A stretch of 64,000 nt of DNA from Mycobacterium sp. (GTDB taxonomy: Bacteria > Actinomycetota > Actinomycetes > Mycobacteriales > Mycobacteriaceae). The stretch covers positions 62,001 to 126,000 of the forward strand of contig RXJD01000023.1 of the NCBI GenBank assembly GCA_003987775.1, given 5' to 3'. Numbering within the stretch: position 1 is the stretch's first letter; each line of letters starts with the position of its first letter. Below the pieces are notes generated by a model that ran no database searches, was not told the origin of the DNA, and saw nothing but the letters and a program-made list of their open reading frames with translations. A program made the position numbers and the translations under genes. Below are positions 14,996 to 22,794 of the stretch, in pieces.

Positions 14996-15376
14996 CTAAC
15001 CCTCGTCCAGTTCGGCGAAGATTTCACCCGCGGTGCGGAAGCTGTCCACGGCCGCCGGAACCCCGGCGTAGATGGCGACCTGCAGGAAGACCTCGCGGAT
15101 CTCGTCGCGCGTGACGCCGTTGGTCAGGGCGGCCCGCAGGTGCGTGCGCAGCTCGTGCGGCCGGTTGAGCACCGACGTCATGGCCAGGTTGAGCATGCTG
15201 CGAGTCTTGCGTGTCAGGCCGTCCCGCCCCCATACCGCACCCCAGCAGTACTCGGTCACCAGATCCTGCAGGGGCCCGGTGAAGTCGTCGGCCTGCGCGA
15301 TCGCGTTGTCGACGTACTCCTTACCCAGGACTTCCGAGCGGATCTGCCGTCCCCGCTGATAGGTTTCGCTGTCCAC
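14996..15376 (-). CDS. Carboxymuconolactone decarboxylase-family protein
   Basis: This 126-residue protein is a single-domain CMD/AhpD-superfamily protein, with TEYCWGAVW, LNLAMTSVL and the terminal VFLQVAIYAGVPAAVDS typical of gamma-carboxymuconolactone decarboxylases. It lacks the CxxC of peroxidatic AhpD proteins, so a decarboxylase or isomerase-type role is more likely than peroxide reduction. The start GTG at 15376 follows AAGGAG by seven bases. It sits just before the hydroxyacid dehydrogenase gene, which suggests a shared catabolic step; the aromatic beta-ketoadipate genes themselves are not visible here. Confidence 0.85.
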   Translation of the reverse strand: MDSETYQRGRQIRSEVLGKEYVDNAIAQADDFTGPLQDLVTEYCWGAVWGRDGLTRKTRSMLNLAMTSVLNRPHELRTHLRAALTNGVTRDEIREVFLQVAIYAGVPAAVDSFRTAGEIFAELDEG

Positions 15377-15465
15377 TGCCGTGCTCCTTTGCTACGAGTG
15401 CGAGTAGCCAGGAGTCTAGGCGGCCGGCGAATTATCTTGCTGGGAAACGGGATTGAGCCGCCAGC

Positions 15466-15858
15466 TCAGTGGCACGCCCAATTGACGACCCAGCCGCCGC
15501 CGAGATTGGCGATCGCGCGCTGTTCGGCCGCCTGCCGGGAGAGACCCACGCCGCCGTGATAGGTCGTGCCGTTGTGGGCGACCGCGCCGCATTGGGTGAA
15601 GCTGGCTACGACGGTGCAGGTGTCGACGCCGCAGCGCTGCACTGCGAGTCGCTCCGCCATCGATTTGTTCTTCTGCCGCCACGCTTTGCCGGATGAGCCG
15701 TCGTGGCCGTAGGCGATGGCGCCGTAGAAGGTGTGGTACGGCGGCAGATTGCCGGGATGGGTACGGGCGTCGGCCGGATGAATGAGCATGACCGTGGCGG
15801 CGGCTGCTAGCAGGCTGGCGAGCACCAGTGCGACGCGACGCCGTTGTCGTGTCGTCAT
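15466..15858 (-). CDS. Secreted DUF4189 protein
   Basis: This 130-residue protein has an N-terminal signal peptide (RQRRR then a hydrophobic stretch, with cleavage near ADA at about residue 33). The mature part has the DUF4189 pattern: YGAIAYG, A..A...C, VVASFTQCGAVAHN and AIANLGGGWVVNWACH, with cysteines likely to form disulfides. Several mycobacterial DUF4189 proteins are small secreted proteins of unknown function. The ATG at 15858 is chosen because it begins the signal peptide; upstream codons are not family-like. It is a single gene between two leftward transcription units. Confidence 0.8.
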   Translation of the reverse strand: MTTRQRRRVALVLASLLAAAATVMLIHPADARTHPGNLPPYHTFYGAIAYGHDGSSGKAWRQKNKSMAERLAVQRCGVDTCTVVASFTQCGAVAHNGTTYHGGVGLSRQAAEQRAIANLGGGWVVNWACH

Positions 15859-15976
15859 TGTCTTGACCTTTCCCAGGCGTGGCCTGTGTGAGGACAAATT
15901 CACGAGGACGAAATATCCAACTTCTACAATACCGGCGACCAGCCCAGAGATCATCCGCCGAAAGTGCTCGCCGGAT

Positions 15977-17107
15977 TCAACGTGAAGTACGAAGCGCGGC
16001 AATCGTTTCCAGGTCCTCGATGGCGGTGACAGCGCGCCGCAGCCCTGCCAGGGCGATGCCCTCGACCTGCATTCCGCCCATCCCCGCGGTGATCAGCGCC
16101 GCCACGTAGGCATACATCGCGCCCTGTCGGTACCGCAGCCAGAGATCGTCGCCGTCCAGCTCCGGGCCGCCGGCGGCGGCCAGTGCGCGGCGGTAGGTGT
16201 CGAGCAGTTCACGCTGGGCCGCTCGGCGGTCCGGTTCCGTCAGGCTGGTGACCAGGGTGTAGGCCAGCTCGCGCGAGGGATGCCCGCGGCGAACGGCCTG
16301 CCAGTCCAAGAGTCCCGGCCTGCCGTCGCGGAAGTAGACGTTGCCCGGGTGGGCGTCACCGTGCATGACGGTGTGCGGGGGAGCGTCGATCAGAGCGGCG
16401 AGGGCGCGATAGTTGTCGGCGATGAATCGGCCTCGCTCGACCGCAATGTCGGTGCGGGCGGCGAGTCGCTTGATCGAGGTATTCATCAGGGCGCCGGTCA
16501 GCAGAGAGGTGGCGTCGCCCGATGGCGTGTAGAGCCACCCCAACTGCCCGTGCGCGCCCAGTTTGCCCCAGAAGGTGGTGTGCAGCCTGGCCAGTAGTTC
16601 CACGATCAGTCGGGCCTGGTCGATGGACAGCGGGTGCAACGTATCGGGGAACACGCATTCCTCGGCGGGAAGGTCTTCCAAGATCAGCAGGTAGCGCCCG
16701 GTCCAGGAGTCGAAAGCGGCACCGTAGGCGAGCGGAACCCCGCTGAGCTCGGGGGCGAGCTGGCTGTAGAAGCGCACCTCGGTGTGCCCGAGCCTGCCGA
16801 GTTCGCCCATCAACCGGGTTGCGGCAGTCCGGGCCGCGAGCTTGACGAAGACGGTTTCCGGGACGCCGCCTCCGGTCAGGGCCAGGCGCGCCCGCGACGA
16901 CGTACCCGCGTCGGTGCCCAGGATGGTGACGGAGGTGACCTCGGTGTCCATCACGTCGGACAGGACGCCGGCATCGATCTGGTCGACGGTGCGTGGCAGG
17001 CCGGCCCTACCGCCGAGCATCGCGTCTGTGGCGACCCGGCCGATGCCGCGGCCCAGGTGAGCGGCGAGCTCGATGGCTGAGCGTGCCTGTGCTACTGGGC
17101 TTTTCAT
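15977..17107 (-). CDS. Phosphotransferase of the APH/EcKinase-like family
   Basis: This 376-residue protein has an aminoglycoside-phosphotransferase-like kinase fold. The catalytic loop MHGDAHPGN carries Asp251 and Asn256, and the metal-binding Asp268 lies in GLLDWQ. FVKLAAR near residue 88 may hold the ATP-binding Lys. Mycobacteria have many such proteins of unknown substrate near lipid genes, so an antibiotic-resistance role should not be assumed. The ATG at 17107 follows AGGAATGGC. It is divergent from the nitroreductase gene, separated by 105 bases that contain a small CACTT-TACAC-AAGTG inverted repeat at about 17158-17172. Confidence 0.82.
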   Translation of the reverse strand: MKSPVAQARSAIELAAHLGRGIGRVATDAMLGGRAGLPRTVDQIDAGVLSDVMDTEVTSVTILGTDAGTSSRARLALTGGGVPETVFVKLAARTAATRLMGELGRLGHTEVRFYSQLAPELSGVPLAYGAAFDSWTGRYLLILEDLPAEECVFPDTLHPLSIDQARLIVELLARLHTTFWGKLGAHGQLGWLYTPSGDATSLLTGALMNTSIKRLAARTDIAVERGRFIADNYRALAALIDAPPHTVMHGDAHPGNVYFRDGRPGLLDWQAVRRGHPSRELAYTLVTSLTEPDRRAAQRELLDTYRRALAAAGGPELDGDDLWLRYRQGAMYAYVAALITAGMGGMQVEGIALAGLRRAVTAIEDLETIAALRTSR

Positions 17108-17212
17108 GCCATTCCTGTTCTTGCCCGCACCGTCCTGGCGATAGTTGGTAGACTGCGCACACTTTACACAAGTGGCCGAGTTTGTCACGCCGCCGGTGAG
17201 GGGGATGAGTCC

Positions 17213-17848
17213 ATGGCCGGAGCCAGCACCGACGTCTGGGAGGTGCTGTCGACCGCGCGCACCATCCGGCGCTTCACCGGCGAACCGGTCGACGACGCCA
17301 CGTTGACGCGATGCCTGGACGCGGCGAGATGGGCACCGTCGGGGGCCAACGCGCAGGGGTGGCGTTTCATCGTGTTGCGTTCGCCCGAGGCACGCGCGGC
17401 GGTGGCCAGGGCCGCCGCGCAGGCTCTGGCGGTCATCGAGCCGGTCTACGGCATGAGCCGGCCCGTTGCCGACGACCAGAGCCGCCAGGCGCGCAACAAC
17501 CGCGCCACGTACGAACTACACGATCGGGCAGGGGAATTCACCTCTGTGTTGTTCGCGCAAATCCACTATCCGACGGCGTCGGAACTGCTGCTGGGTGGAT
17601 CGATCTATCCCGCCATGCAGAACTTCCTGCTGGCCGCGCGCGCCCAGGGACTCGGTGCCTGCATGACCAGTTGGGCCTCCTACGGCGGGGAGCCGATACT
17701 GCGTGCAGCCGTTGGCGTGCCCGACGATTGGATGTTGGCCGGCCACATCGTGGTCGGCTGGCCCAAGGGTAGGCACGGACCGGTGCGGCGGCGCCCGCTC
17801 GCCCAGGCCGTGAACCTCGACCACTGGGACGAGCCCTTCCCGCTCTAG
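17213..17848 (+). CDS. Nitroreductase-family FMN oxidoreductase
   Basis: This 211-residue protein is a nitroreductase-fold flavoprotein. The N-terminal RTIRRFTGEPV and AARWAPSGANAQGWRF form the FMN-phosphate site, and LGACMTSWASYG and HIVVGWPKG are the usual C-terminal strands. Family members reduce nitro compounds, quinones or enones with NAD(P)H, and some act in cobalamin or steroid metabolism. The ATG at 17213 follows GAGGGGGATGAG. The gene stands alone, divergent from the phosphotransferase and convergent with the epimerase genes. The physiological substrate is not evident. Confidence 0.85.
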   Translation: MAGASTDVWEVLSTARTIRRFTGEPVDDATLTRCLDAARWAPSGANAQGWRFIVLRSPEARAAVARAAAQALAVIEPVYGMSRPVADDQSRQARNNRATYELHDRAGEFTSVLFAQIHYPTASELLLGGSIYPAMQNFLLAARAQGLGACMTSWASYGGEPILRAAVGVPDDWMLAGHIVVGWPKGRHGPVRRRPLAQAVNLDHWDEPFPL

Positions 17849-17894
17849 GGACCCGGGGCCGCTCGCGCCCGCCGATGATGCGTCGGTGTGAACG

Positions 17895-18875
17895 TCACCG
17901 GGCGGCCTGTGCGACAAACCATTTCGCCGCCTGTTCAATGGACTGTTCGACCGGTTGGGGCGTCCAGCCGAGTTCACGCTCGGCCTTGCTGTGGTCCAGC
18001 GGTGACATCAGGTCCGCCATCCGCGCTCCGACGTACGCCATCGGCAGATCGCGGCGCAACAGCCGTGCGGCGGCATCGTTGACCCGGGAGGCCGCGTACA
18101 TGGCAGACATCGGAATCGGGATACGGGGCGGGCGCCTGCCGACGGCCCGGGCCGCGATCTCATGCACCTCCCGGGTACTGAGGTAGCGGTCCGAGATGAT
18201 GTAGCGCTGTCCGACCCTTCCGTTCTCCGCGGCGAGCAGCATCGCGCGGGCTGCGTCTTCGATGCCGACGACCTCGGACGAGAAGCCCATGTAGAACGGG
18301 AAGCGGCCGGCGGCGACACGGGCGATCAGCGCGCCGTGCGGAGTCGGCGCCCAGTCTCGTGGGCCGTAGGTGGTTGAGATGCACAGGGCCACGGCAGGCA
18401 GACCCCGCTCGCGCGCGTAGCGCAGCACCAGATCCTCGGCCGCCACCCGGGATGCGATGTAGGGACCGCCATCGTCCCAGTTGTGCGGATCGTCCTCGGT
18501 GACCGGGCGGCTGTCGCTGATCGCCAGGGTCCCTGTGCTGCTGGTGAATACGAACTTGCGAAGACCGGACTGCACCGCCGCGTCGAGCACATGGTGCAGT
18601 CCCTCGACGTTGGTGCGGAACAGGGGTGCCGGGTCGCGCAGCCACATCCGGGCATCGACGACGCAGTAGTAGACGACGTCGCAACCCGCCATGGCATTGC
18701 GCAGGGCCGCGTCGTCGAACACGTCGCCATGACAGCGCTGTACGTCGAGGTCGTCGAAGCCCTTGGTAGAGCTGGTCTTTCGCACCATGACCCGGACTTC
18801 TTCGCCGGCCTGGACGAGTTGCCGGGTGACATGGGAGCCCAGGAAGCCGCTGGCGCCGATGACGAGCTTCTTCAT
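17895..18875 (-). CDS. NAD-dependent epimerase/3-beta-HSD-like protein with YxxxR
   Basis: This 326-residue protein is an extended short-chain dehydrogenase. It has the NAD-binding GASGFLGSH at residues 7-15 and the TSSTGT active-site serine region. The active-site pair reads Tyr139-x3-Arg143 (PYIASRVAAED) where almost all family members have YxxxK; the codon is CGG, so the change is clear in the sequence. Activity may be altered or lost. Similar proteins act on sterol-like or sugar substrates and on dihydroflavonol. The ATG at 18875 overlaps the upstream gene by ATGA, and these genes with the SnoaL-like gene form a three-gene operon. Confidence 0.85.
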   Translation of the reverse strand: MKKLVIGASGFLGSHVTRQLVQAGEEVRVMVRKTSSTKGFDDLDVQRCHGDVFDDAALRNAMAGCDVVYYCVVDARMWLRDPAPLFRTNVEGLHHVLDAAVQSGLRKFVFTSSTGTLAISDSRPVTEDDPHNWDDGGPYIASRVAAEDLVLRYARERGLPAVALCISTTYGPRDWAPTPHGALIARVAAGRFPFYMGFSSEVVGIEDAARAMLLAAENGRVGQRYIISDRYLSTREVHEIAARAVGRRPPRIPIPMSAMYAASRVNDAAARLLRRDLPMAYVGARMADLMSPLDHSKAERELGWTPQPVEQSIEQAAKWFVAQAAR

Positions 18876-19969
18876 CGTGCCTGCGCGAGCATGCCGGGGC
18901 CGTACTTCCCGCTCATGAACGTCCACGGGTCGGCATAGGGTCCCCGGTGCTCGCGGCGCCGCTGGGCCGCCAGCAGCGCCCGCATCGCCGGGCGTATCAC
19001 CGGTCCCAGGACGTGCAGCAGCAGCCGGCGATGGCCCATCGACGCGCTCACCCAGGCGACGGTCTGCGGCCAATCGTGTTCTTGATAATCAAGCAGTGCC
19101 TGGGATTCCGCGGTGTCGAACCAGCCGGTGAACGCCCAGCCGCGGTCGTCATCCGGATTGCCGGGCAGCCCCGCCGCCCGGCCGAGCCGGCCGACACCGA
19201 CCGCAGCCATGACATCGTCCTGCAACTCACTCATGGTGAGCAGATTGGTGTCGTTGCCGGCGATCACCAGGATCTTGCCGTCGACGGCCGCCCGGCGCTC
19301 CACGGCATTGGCGAATGCCAGCGCCACGTCGCGGGCGTCCACCGCGTGCATACGGTTGTCCACCGGCGTGGCGCGCACGAGCACCAGGTAATCGCTGTCC
19401 ATCGTGGTCGCGCCGTCGGGCGAGACGATCGCAGCGAGTCGCAGCAGAACATGCGGCAGCCCGCTTTCGGCGATCACCCGCTCGGCCAGGACCTTGTCTT
19501 CGCCGTATTGATCGATCGGGTTCACGGGTGTGTCAGCGGTGATCAACTCCGGCTGCCGGTACGGATTGCGGGATCCGTAAACCGCTGCGCTGGAGGCGAA
19601 TACGAACAACGGGTGGTCGGGCAAGGCCTGTGCCGCCGTCACCAGGTTGCGGGTGCCCCCCACGTTGACCTCGCGGGCCAACCGCGGGTTGCGGTAGGAA
19701 GGCGGCGAGACGATCGCGGCCAGGTGCACGATCGCGGCGGGCTGGTGCAGGCGCACAACGGTGCCCACGGCCTCGCTGTCAGTGAGGTCCGCGAATTCCA
19801 CGATGAGGCTGCCCGGGTGGCCGGCGCCGGCCAGGGCGCCGGCGGCCGCGGCGGAGGCTTCGTTGTCCAGGTCCACCGCGATCACGGTGTGCCCCCGGCG
19901 CAGCAGGATCTCTGCGCAGCGCCTGCCGACCTGTCCGAACGCGCCGGTGATCAGTGTGGTTCGGCTCAT
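18872..19969 (-). CDS. NAD-dependent epimerase/dehydratase
   Basis: This 365-residue extended SDR has GAFGQVG at residues 9-15 for NAD, the FASSAAVYG active-site region and the normal Tyr155-x3-Lys159 pair (YGEDK). It is therefore expected to be active, unlike its downstream neighbour, which has Arg in place of Lys. The C-terminal 60 residues after GHRRLLLHVLG are basic and extra to the core fold. Substrates could be nucleotide-sugar-like or 3-hydroxy-steroid-like; sequence alone does not decide. It overlaps the SnoaL-like gene upstream and the YxxxR protein downstream by ATGA at both ends. Confidence 0.85.
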   Translation of the reverse strand: MSRTTLITGAFGQVGRRCAEILLRRGHTVIAVDLDNEASAAAAGALAGAGHPGSLIVEFADLTDSEAVGTVVRLHQPAAIVHLAAIVSPPSYRNPRLAREVNVGGTRNLVTAAQALPDHPLFVFASSAAVYGSRNPYRQPELITADTPVNPIDQYGEDKVLAERVIAESGLPHVLLRLAAIVSPDGATTMDSDYLVLVRATPVDNRMHAVDARDVALAFANAVERRAAVDGKILVIAGNDTNLLTMSELQDDVMAAVGVGRLGRAAGLPGNPDDDRGWAFTGWFDTAESQALLDYQEHDWPQTVAWVSASMGHRRLLLHVLGPVIRPAMRALLAAQRRREHRGPYADPWTFMSGKYGPGMLAQAR

Positions 19970-20466
19970 TTGCCGAACCTGCGGGCCAGCGCGGCGCCGG
20001 CGCTACGGAGCCGGGGCGAAACACGCACGGAGATGACCGGATTGAACACGTCCTCACGTAACCGGGTGAGCGTCGAGGACTTGATCAACCAGCGACCGTC
20101 GACCTTTTCGTAGGTTTCGTGGTAGTGCCCGCGCCCCAGCAGATTGAGGCCGGGACCGAGCCGGACCACGTCCTCGAGTGCCCACACACCGGTGGCCGTG
20201 GTCTCCGACGTCAGCTCGATTTCCGGGGCGTGCACCTGGTGGGCGGTGGGCTGGGACGGCTTGCCCAGCGTGCTACGGACGAAAGACACGAACTCATCTG
20301 CCCCGCTGATCACTTTGCCGCCGGAAGCCGATGTGTCGCTGAGGAAGTCGTCGGTGAAGAGGTGCCGCCAGTCATCCCACTGCTTGGTGTCCAGGAAGCG
20401 GCAGTACCGGGCTTTGAGCACCTTGATCGCCTCGATGTCCCAGAGCGCGGCTGCGGTATCCGGCAT
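19966..20466 (-). CDS. SnoaL/NTF2-like protein
   Basis: This 166-residue protein has the NTF2-like fold of SnoaL and ketosteroid-isomerase relatives: an N-terminal helix pair (IEAIKVLKARYCRFLDTKQWDDWRHLF), then beta strands (HQVHAPEIELTS, ATGVWALEDVV, GRGHYHETYEKVDGRWLIKSS). Such proteins act as isomerases, cyclases or hydratases on lipid-like substrates. I chose the ATG at 20466 because ACGGAGGG lies just upstream. It begins a leftward three-gene operon whose promoter region, shared with the divergent acyl-CoA dehydrogenase genes, contains the palindrome at 20519-20533. Confidence 0.85.
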   Translation of the reverse strand: MPDTAAALWDIEAIKVLKARYCRFLDTKQWDDWRHLFTDDFLSDTSASGGKVISGADEFVSFVRSTLGKPSQPTAHQVHAPEIELTSETTATGVWALEDVVRLGPGLNLLGRGHYHETYEKVDGRWLIKSSTLTRLREDVFNPVISVRVSPRLRSAGAALARRFGK

Positions 20467-20518
20467 GCGGGCCCTCCGTAGGTCGTAGGCAGATTCTGAG
20501 ATTACTACTTCCATCAGA

Positions 20519-20533
20519 GAGAATGATATTCTC
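20519..20533. promoter_or_regulatory. Palindromic motif, perfect copy (GAGAAT-GAT-ATTCTC)
   Basis: This is a perfect 6-3-6 palindrome in the 97-base gap between divergent starts (SnoaL-like at 20466 leftward, acyl-CoA dehydrogenase at 20564 rightward). It could control both transcription units. Confidence 0.6.
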
Positions 20534-20563
20534 ACCAGGTAATCGTGACGGGAGGCGGCCCGG

Positions 20564-21562
20564 ATGCTCTTGGAGTTTGATGCTGATCAGCGGTTGTGGC
20601 AGGACACGGTCCGCGACGTCGTGACCAAGCAATGTCCCGCCTCCCTGGTCCGCAGCGTGGCCGAGGACGGCGCTGACGCCGAGCCGCTGTGGAAGCTGTA
20701 TCGCCAGCTCGGCTGGACCGAACTGCACGATTCCGCCAGCGCGGTCGAGCTCGCGATCGTGCTGGAAGAGCTCGGTCACGCTACCGACCCCACCCCGTTC
20801 CTGGCGACCATGAGCCAGTTCGCTCCGCTGGCCGGGGATCGGTTCGACCCGAACCAGTCCGGCACCGCCGTCTATGGCGGGGTGTCGGCGCGCCGCGACG
20901 CCGACGGCTGGGTGCTGGATGGTACCGCCCGTCATGTTCTCGACGGCGACCGGGCCGAGCGGGTCGCCGTGGTCACCGAAGCCGGCGTGTTCCTCACCGA
21001 TGCCACCGGGTTGTCGGCCCGGCGCGAATCGGTATTCGACCCGGTGCTGCACGTGGCCGATCTGTCCTTTCGCGACGTGCGGGTGCCCGACAGCGACCGG
21101 ATGACCGTTGACCGCGAACGCGCGCACCACGTCGCCCTGACCGGAATGGCCATCACGATGGTCGGTGCCTGCCAGCGCATCCTGGATCTGGTGCTCGAGC
21201 ATGTCCGAAGCCGGCACCAGTTCGGCGTCCCCATCGGCTCTTTCCAGGCCGTGCAACACAAGGCGGCCGACATGCACGTCGCGGTGCAACGGGCAAGGGC
21301 GCTGGCCTATTTCGCGGCGCTGACCATCTCCGCGGACGATCCGCGCCGCCGGCTGGCGGCCGCGATGGCCAAGGCATCAGCAGGGGAGTGCCAGTCGTTG
21401 GTCTTCCGGCACGGGCTGCAGCTGCACGGTGCAATGGGATTCACCTGGGAGAACGACCTGCAATTCGCGCTCAAGCGCGCGAAGGCGGGCGAACTGATGC
21501 TTGGTGGCGCTGCCGAGCATCGTGCGCGGATCGCCGAGGAGTACCGTGCAGCTGACTTTTGA
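20564..21562 (+). CDS. Acyl-CoA dehydrogenase, short subunit of a heteromeric pair
   Basis: This 332-residue protein is an acyl-CoA dehydrogenase-family subunit, somewhat shorter than the roughly 380-400 residues of single-gene enzymes. RSRHQFGVPIGSFQAVQHKAADM is the conserved FAD-contact region, and GLQLHGAMGFTWE is the C-terminal catalytic-face region. In actinobacterial steroid degradation, two different FadE subunits form an alpha2-beta2 enzyme in which each FAD site uses residues from both; the adjacent gene overlaps by 17 bases, which fits that arrangement. The ATG follows GGGAGG. It should introduce a double bond into a CoA ester, perhaps a branched or bulky one. Confidence 0.88.
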   Translation: MLLEFDADQRLWQDTVRDVVTKQCPASLVRSVAEDGADAEPLWKLYRQLGWTELHDSASAVELAIVLEELGHATDPTPFLATMSQFAPLAGDRFDPNQSGTAVYGGVSARRDADGWVLDGTARHVLDGDRAERVAVVTEAGVFLTDATGLSARRESVFDPVLHVADLSFRDVRVPDSDRMTVDRERAHHVALTGMAITMVGACQRILDLVLEHVRSRHQFGVPIGSFQAVQHKAADMHVAVQRARALAYFAALTISADDPRRRLAAAMAKASAGECQSLVFRHGLQLHGAMGFTWENDLQFALKRAKAGELMLGGAAEHRARIAEEYRAADF

Positions 21563-22721
21563 CAGTGACGTCGAGGAGTTCCGTGCCGAGTTCGCGGCGT
21601 TTCTCGACGAAAACCTGCCGGACGCAAGCGAAACGGTCGAGCGGCCCCGTTCGGTGTCGCACATGCCGGAGTGGGCGCGCCGGTGGCAGCGGTTGTTGTT
21701 CGACAACGGATGGCTGCTGCCCACCCAGCCCCCCGAGTTCGGTGGGCGCAATGCGACGGTGCTGCAGCAGTACGTCTACCTCGAGGAGCTGTGCCGCCGC
21801 CGCATCTACCACAGCTTCAATCCGCAAGGCGTGAATATCGTTGCGGCCTCTCTGATCTCGTTCGGCAGCGAGGAGCAGAAACACCGCTGGGCGGTGCCGA
21901 TCCTGCGCGCCGAGATCACCGCGTCGCTGGGCATGAGCGAACCGAGCGCCGGCTCGGACCTGGCATCGCTGCGCACCCGGGCGGTGCGGGACGGCGACCA
22001 CTACGTCGTCAGCGGCCAGAAGGTGTGGACGTCCGGTGCCCACGACGCCGATGTGCTATTGACGTTCGTGCGCACCGATCCCGACGCGCCGAAACACAAG
22101 GGCATCAGCGTGTTACTGATACCCACCGACATCGAGGGCGTGGTGCGGCGGCCGTTCGCGTCCATCTGCGGCGCCGACGACCTGGACTTCAACGAGGTGT
22201 TCTTCACCGACGCGCGAGTGCCGGCCGAGAATCTGGTCGGCGAGCTGAATCAGGGCTGGCGGGTGGCGAACGGCTCCCTGGGCCACGAACGCACCATGAT
22301 GTGGCTCGGGTTCGCCGACCGGATGGACAACATGCTCGCCGACTTCCGGCCCGCCAGCGAACTCGACCGCGATCGTTACGCGACGACCATCATGGACAAG
22401 CAGGCCCTGCGCCTCCTGGGTTCGGTGGCCCTGGCCCGCGCGTCGCGCGGTGAAGACGACACCTCGGCCATCTCGGTGCTCAAACTGCTCGGCTCGGAGG
22501 CCGAACTGCGGATCAGCGAGCACGCGCTGGAGGCCGCCGGCGGTGACGGCCTGATTCAGCCCGGGCTCACCGGCCCGTACGCGCCGATGAACCTGGACCA
22601 CTACTTCGCGAGCTGGTTCGAGCGCTACGCCCGCAGCTTCTCCGGCACCATCGCCGGGGGTACGTCGGAGATTCAGCGCAACATCATCGCCCAACGGATC
22701 CTCGGCCTGCCGCGGGGCTGA
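21546..22721 (+). CDS. Acyl-CoA dehydrogenase, second subunit of a heteromeric pair
   Basis: This 391-residue protein is a full-length acyl-CoA dehydrogenase. MSEPSAGSDLASL and KVWTSGAHDAD are the conserved substrate and FAD-binding strands, and GTIAGGTSEIQRNIIAQRILGLPR is the standard C-terminal FAD-adenine region, which is absent in its partner. The start is the GTG at 21546 with GAGGAG four bases upstream; it overlaps the previous gene by 17 bases. The two proteins probably form one enzyme that oxidises an acyl-CoA. The gene ends against a large hairpin that separates it from the convergent P450. Confidence 0.9.
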   Translation: MQLTFDSDVEEFRAEFAAFLDENLPDASETVERPRSVSHMPEWARRWQRLLFDNGWLLPTQPPEFGGRNATVLQQYVYLEELCRRRIYHSFNPQGVNIVAASLISFGSEEQKHRWAVPILRAEITASLGMSEPSAGSDLASLRTRAVRDGDHYVVSGQKVWTSGAHDADVLLTFVRTDPDAPKHKGISVLLIPTDIEGVVRRPFASICGADDLDFNEVFFTDARVPAENLVGELNQGWRVANGSLGHERTMMWLGFADRMDNMLADFRPASELDRDRYATTIMDKQALRLLGSVALARASRGEDDTSAISVLKLLGSEAELRISEHALEAAGGDGLIQPGLTGPYAPMNLDHYFASWFERYARSFSGTIAGGTSEIQRNIIAQRILGLPRG

Positions 22722-22726
22722 GTTCT

Positions 22727-22794
22727 CCCCGCGAGCAGACACAAAATCGCACTAAATCGCTCGCGATTGTGCGATTTTGCGACTGCTCGCGGGG
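22727..22794. terminator. Large hairpin between convergent genes, likely bidirectional terminator
   Basis: Arms of about 27 bases (22727-22753 and 22768-22794) pair with about three mismatches; the outer ends are CCCCGCGAGCAG and CTGCTCGCGGGG. The structure fills the 73-base gap between the stop codons at 22721 and 22795. I recall similar GCGAGCAGAC-type elements in intergenic regions of other mycobacteria. Confidence 0.65.

Noticed and set aside
15977..17107. Aminoglycoside-resistance gene
   Set aside because: The kinase fold is shared by many mycobacterial proteins of unrelated function, and nothing else suggests resistance.
20564..21562. Acyl-CoA dehydrogenase thought truncated because of its length
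   Set aside because: The frame is intact and short subunits are normal in heteromeric FadE pairs.
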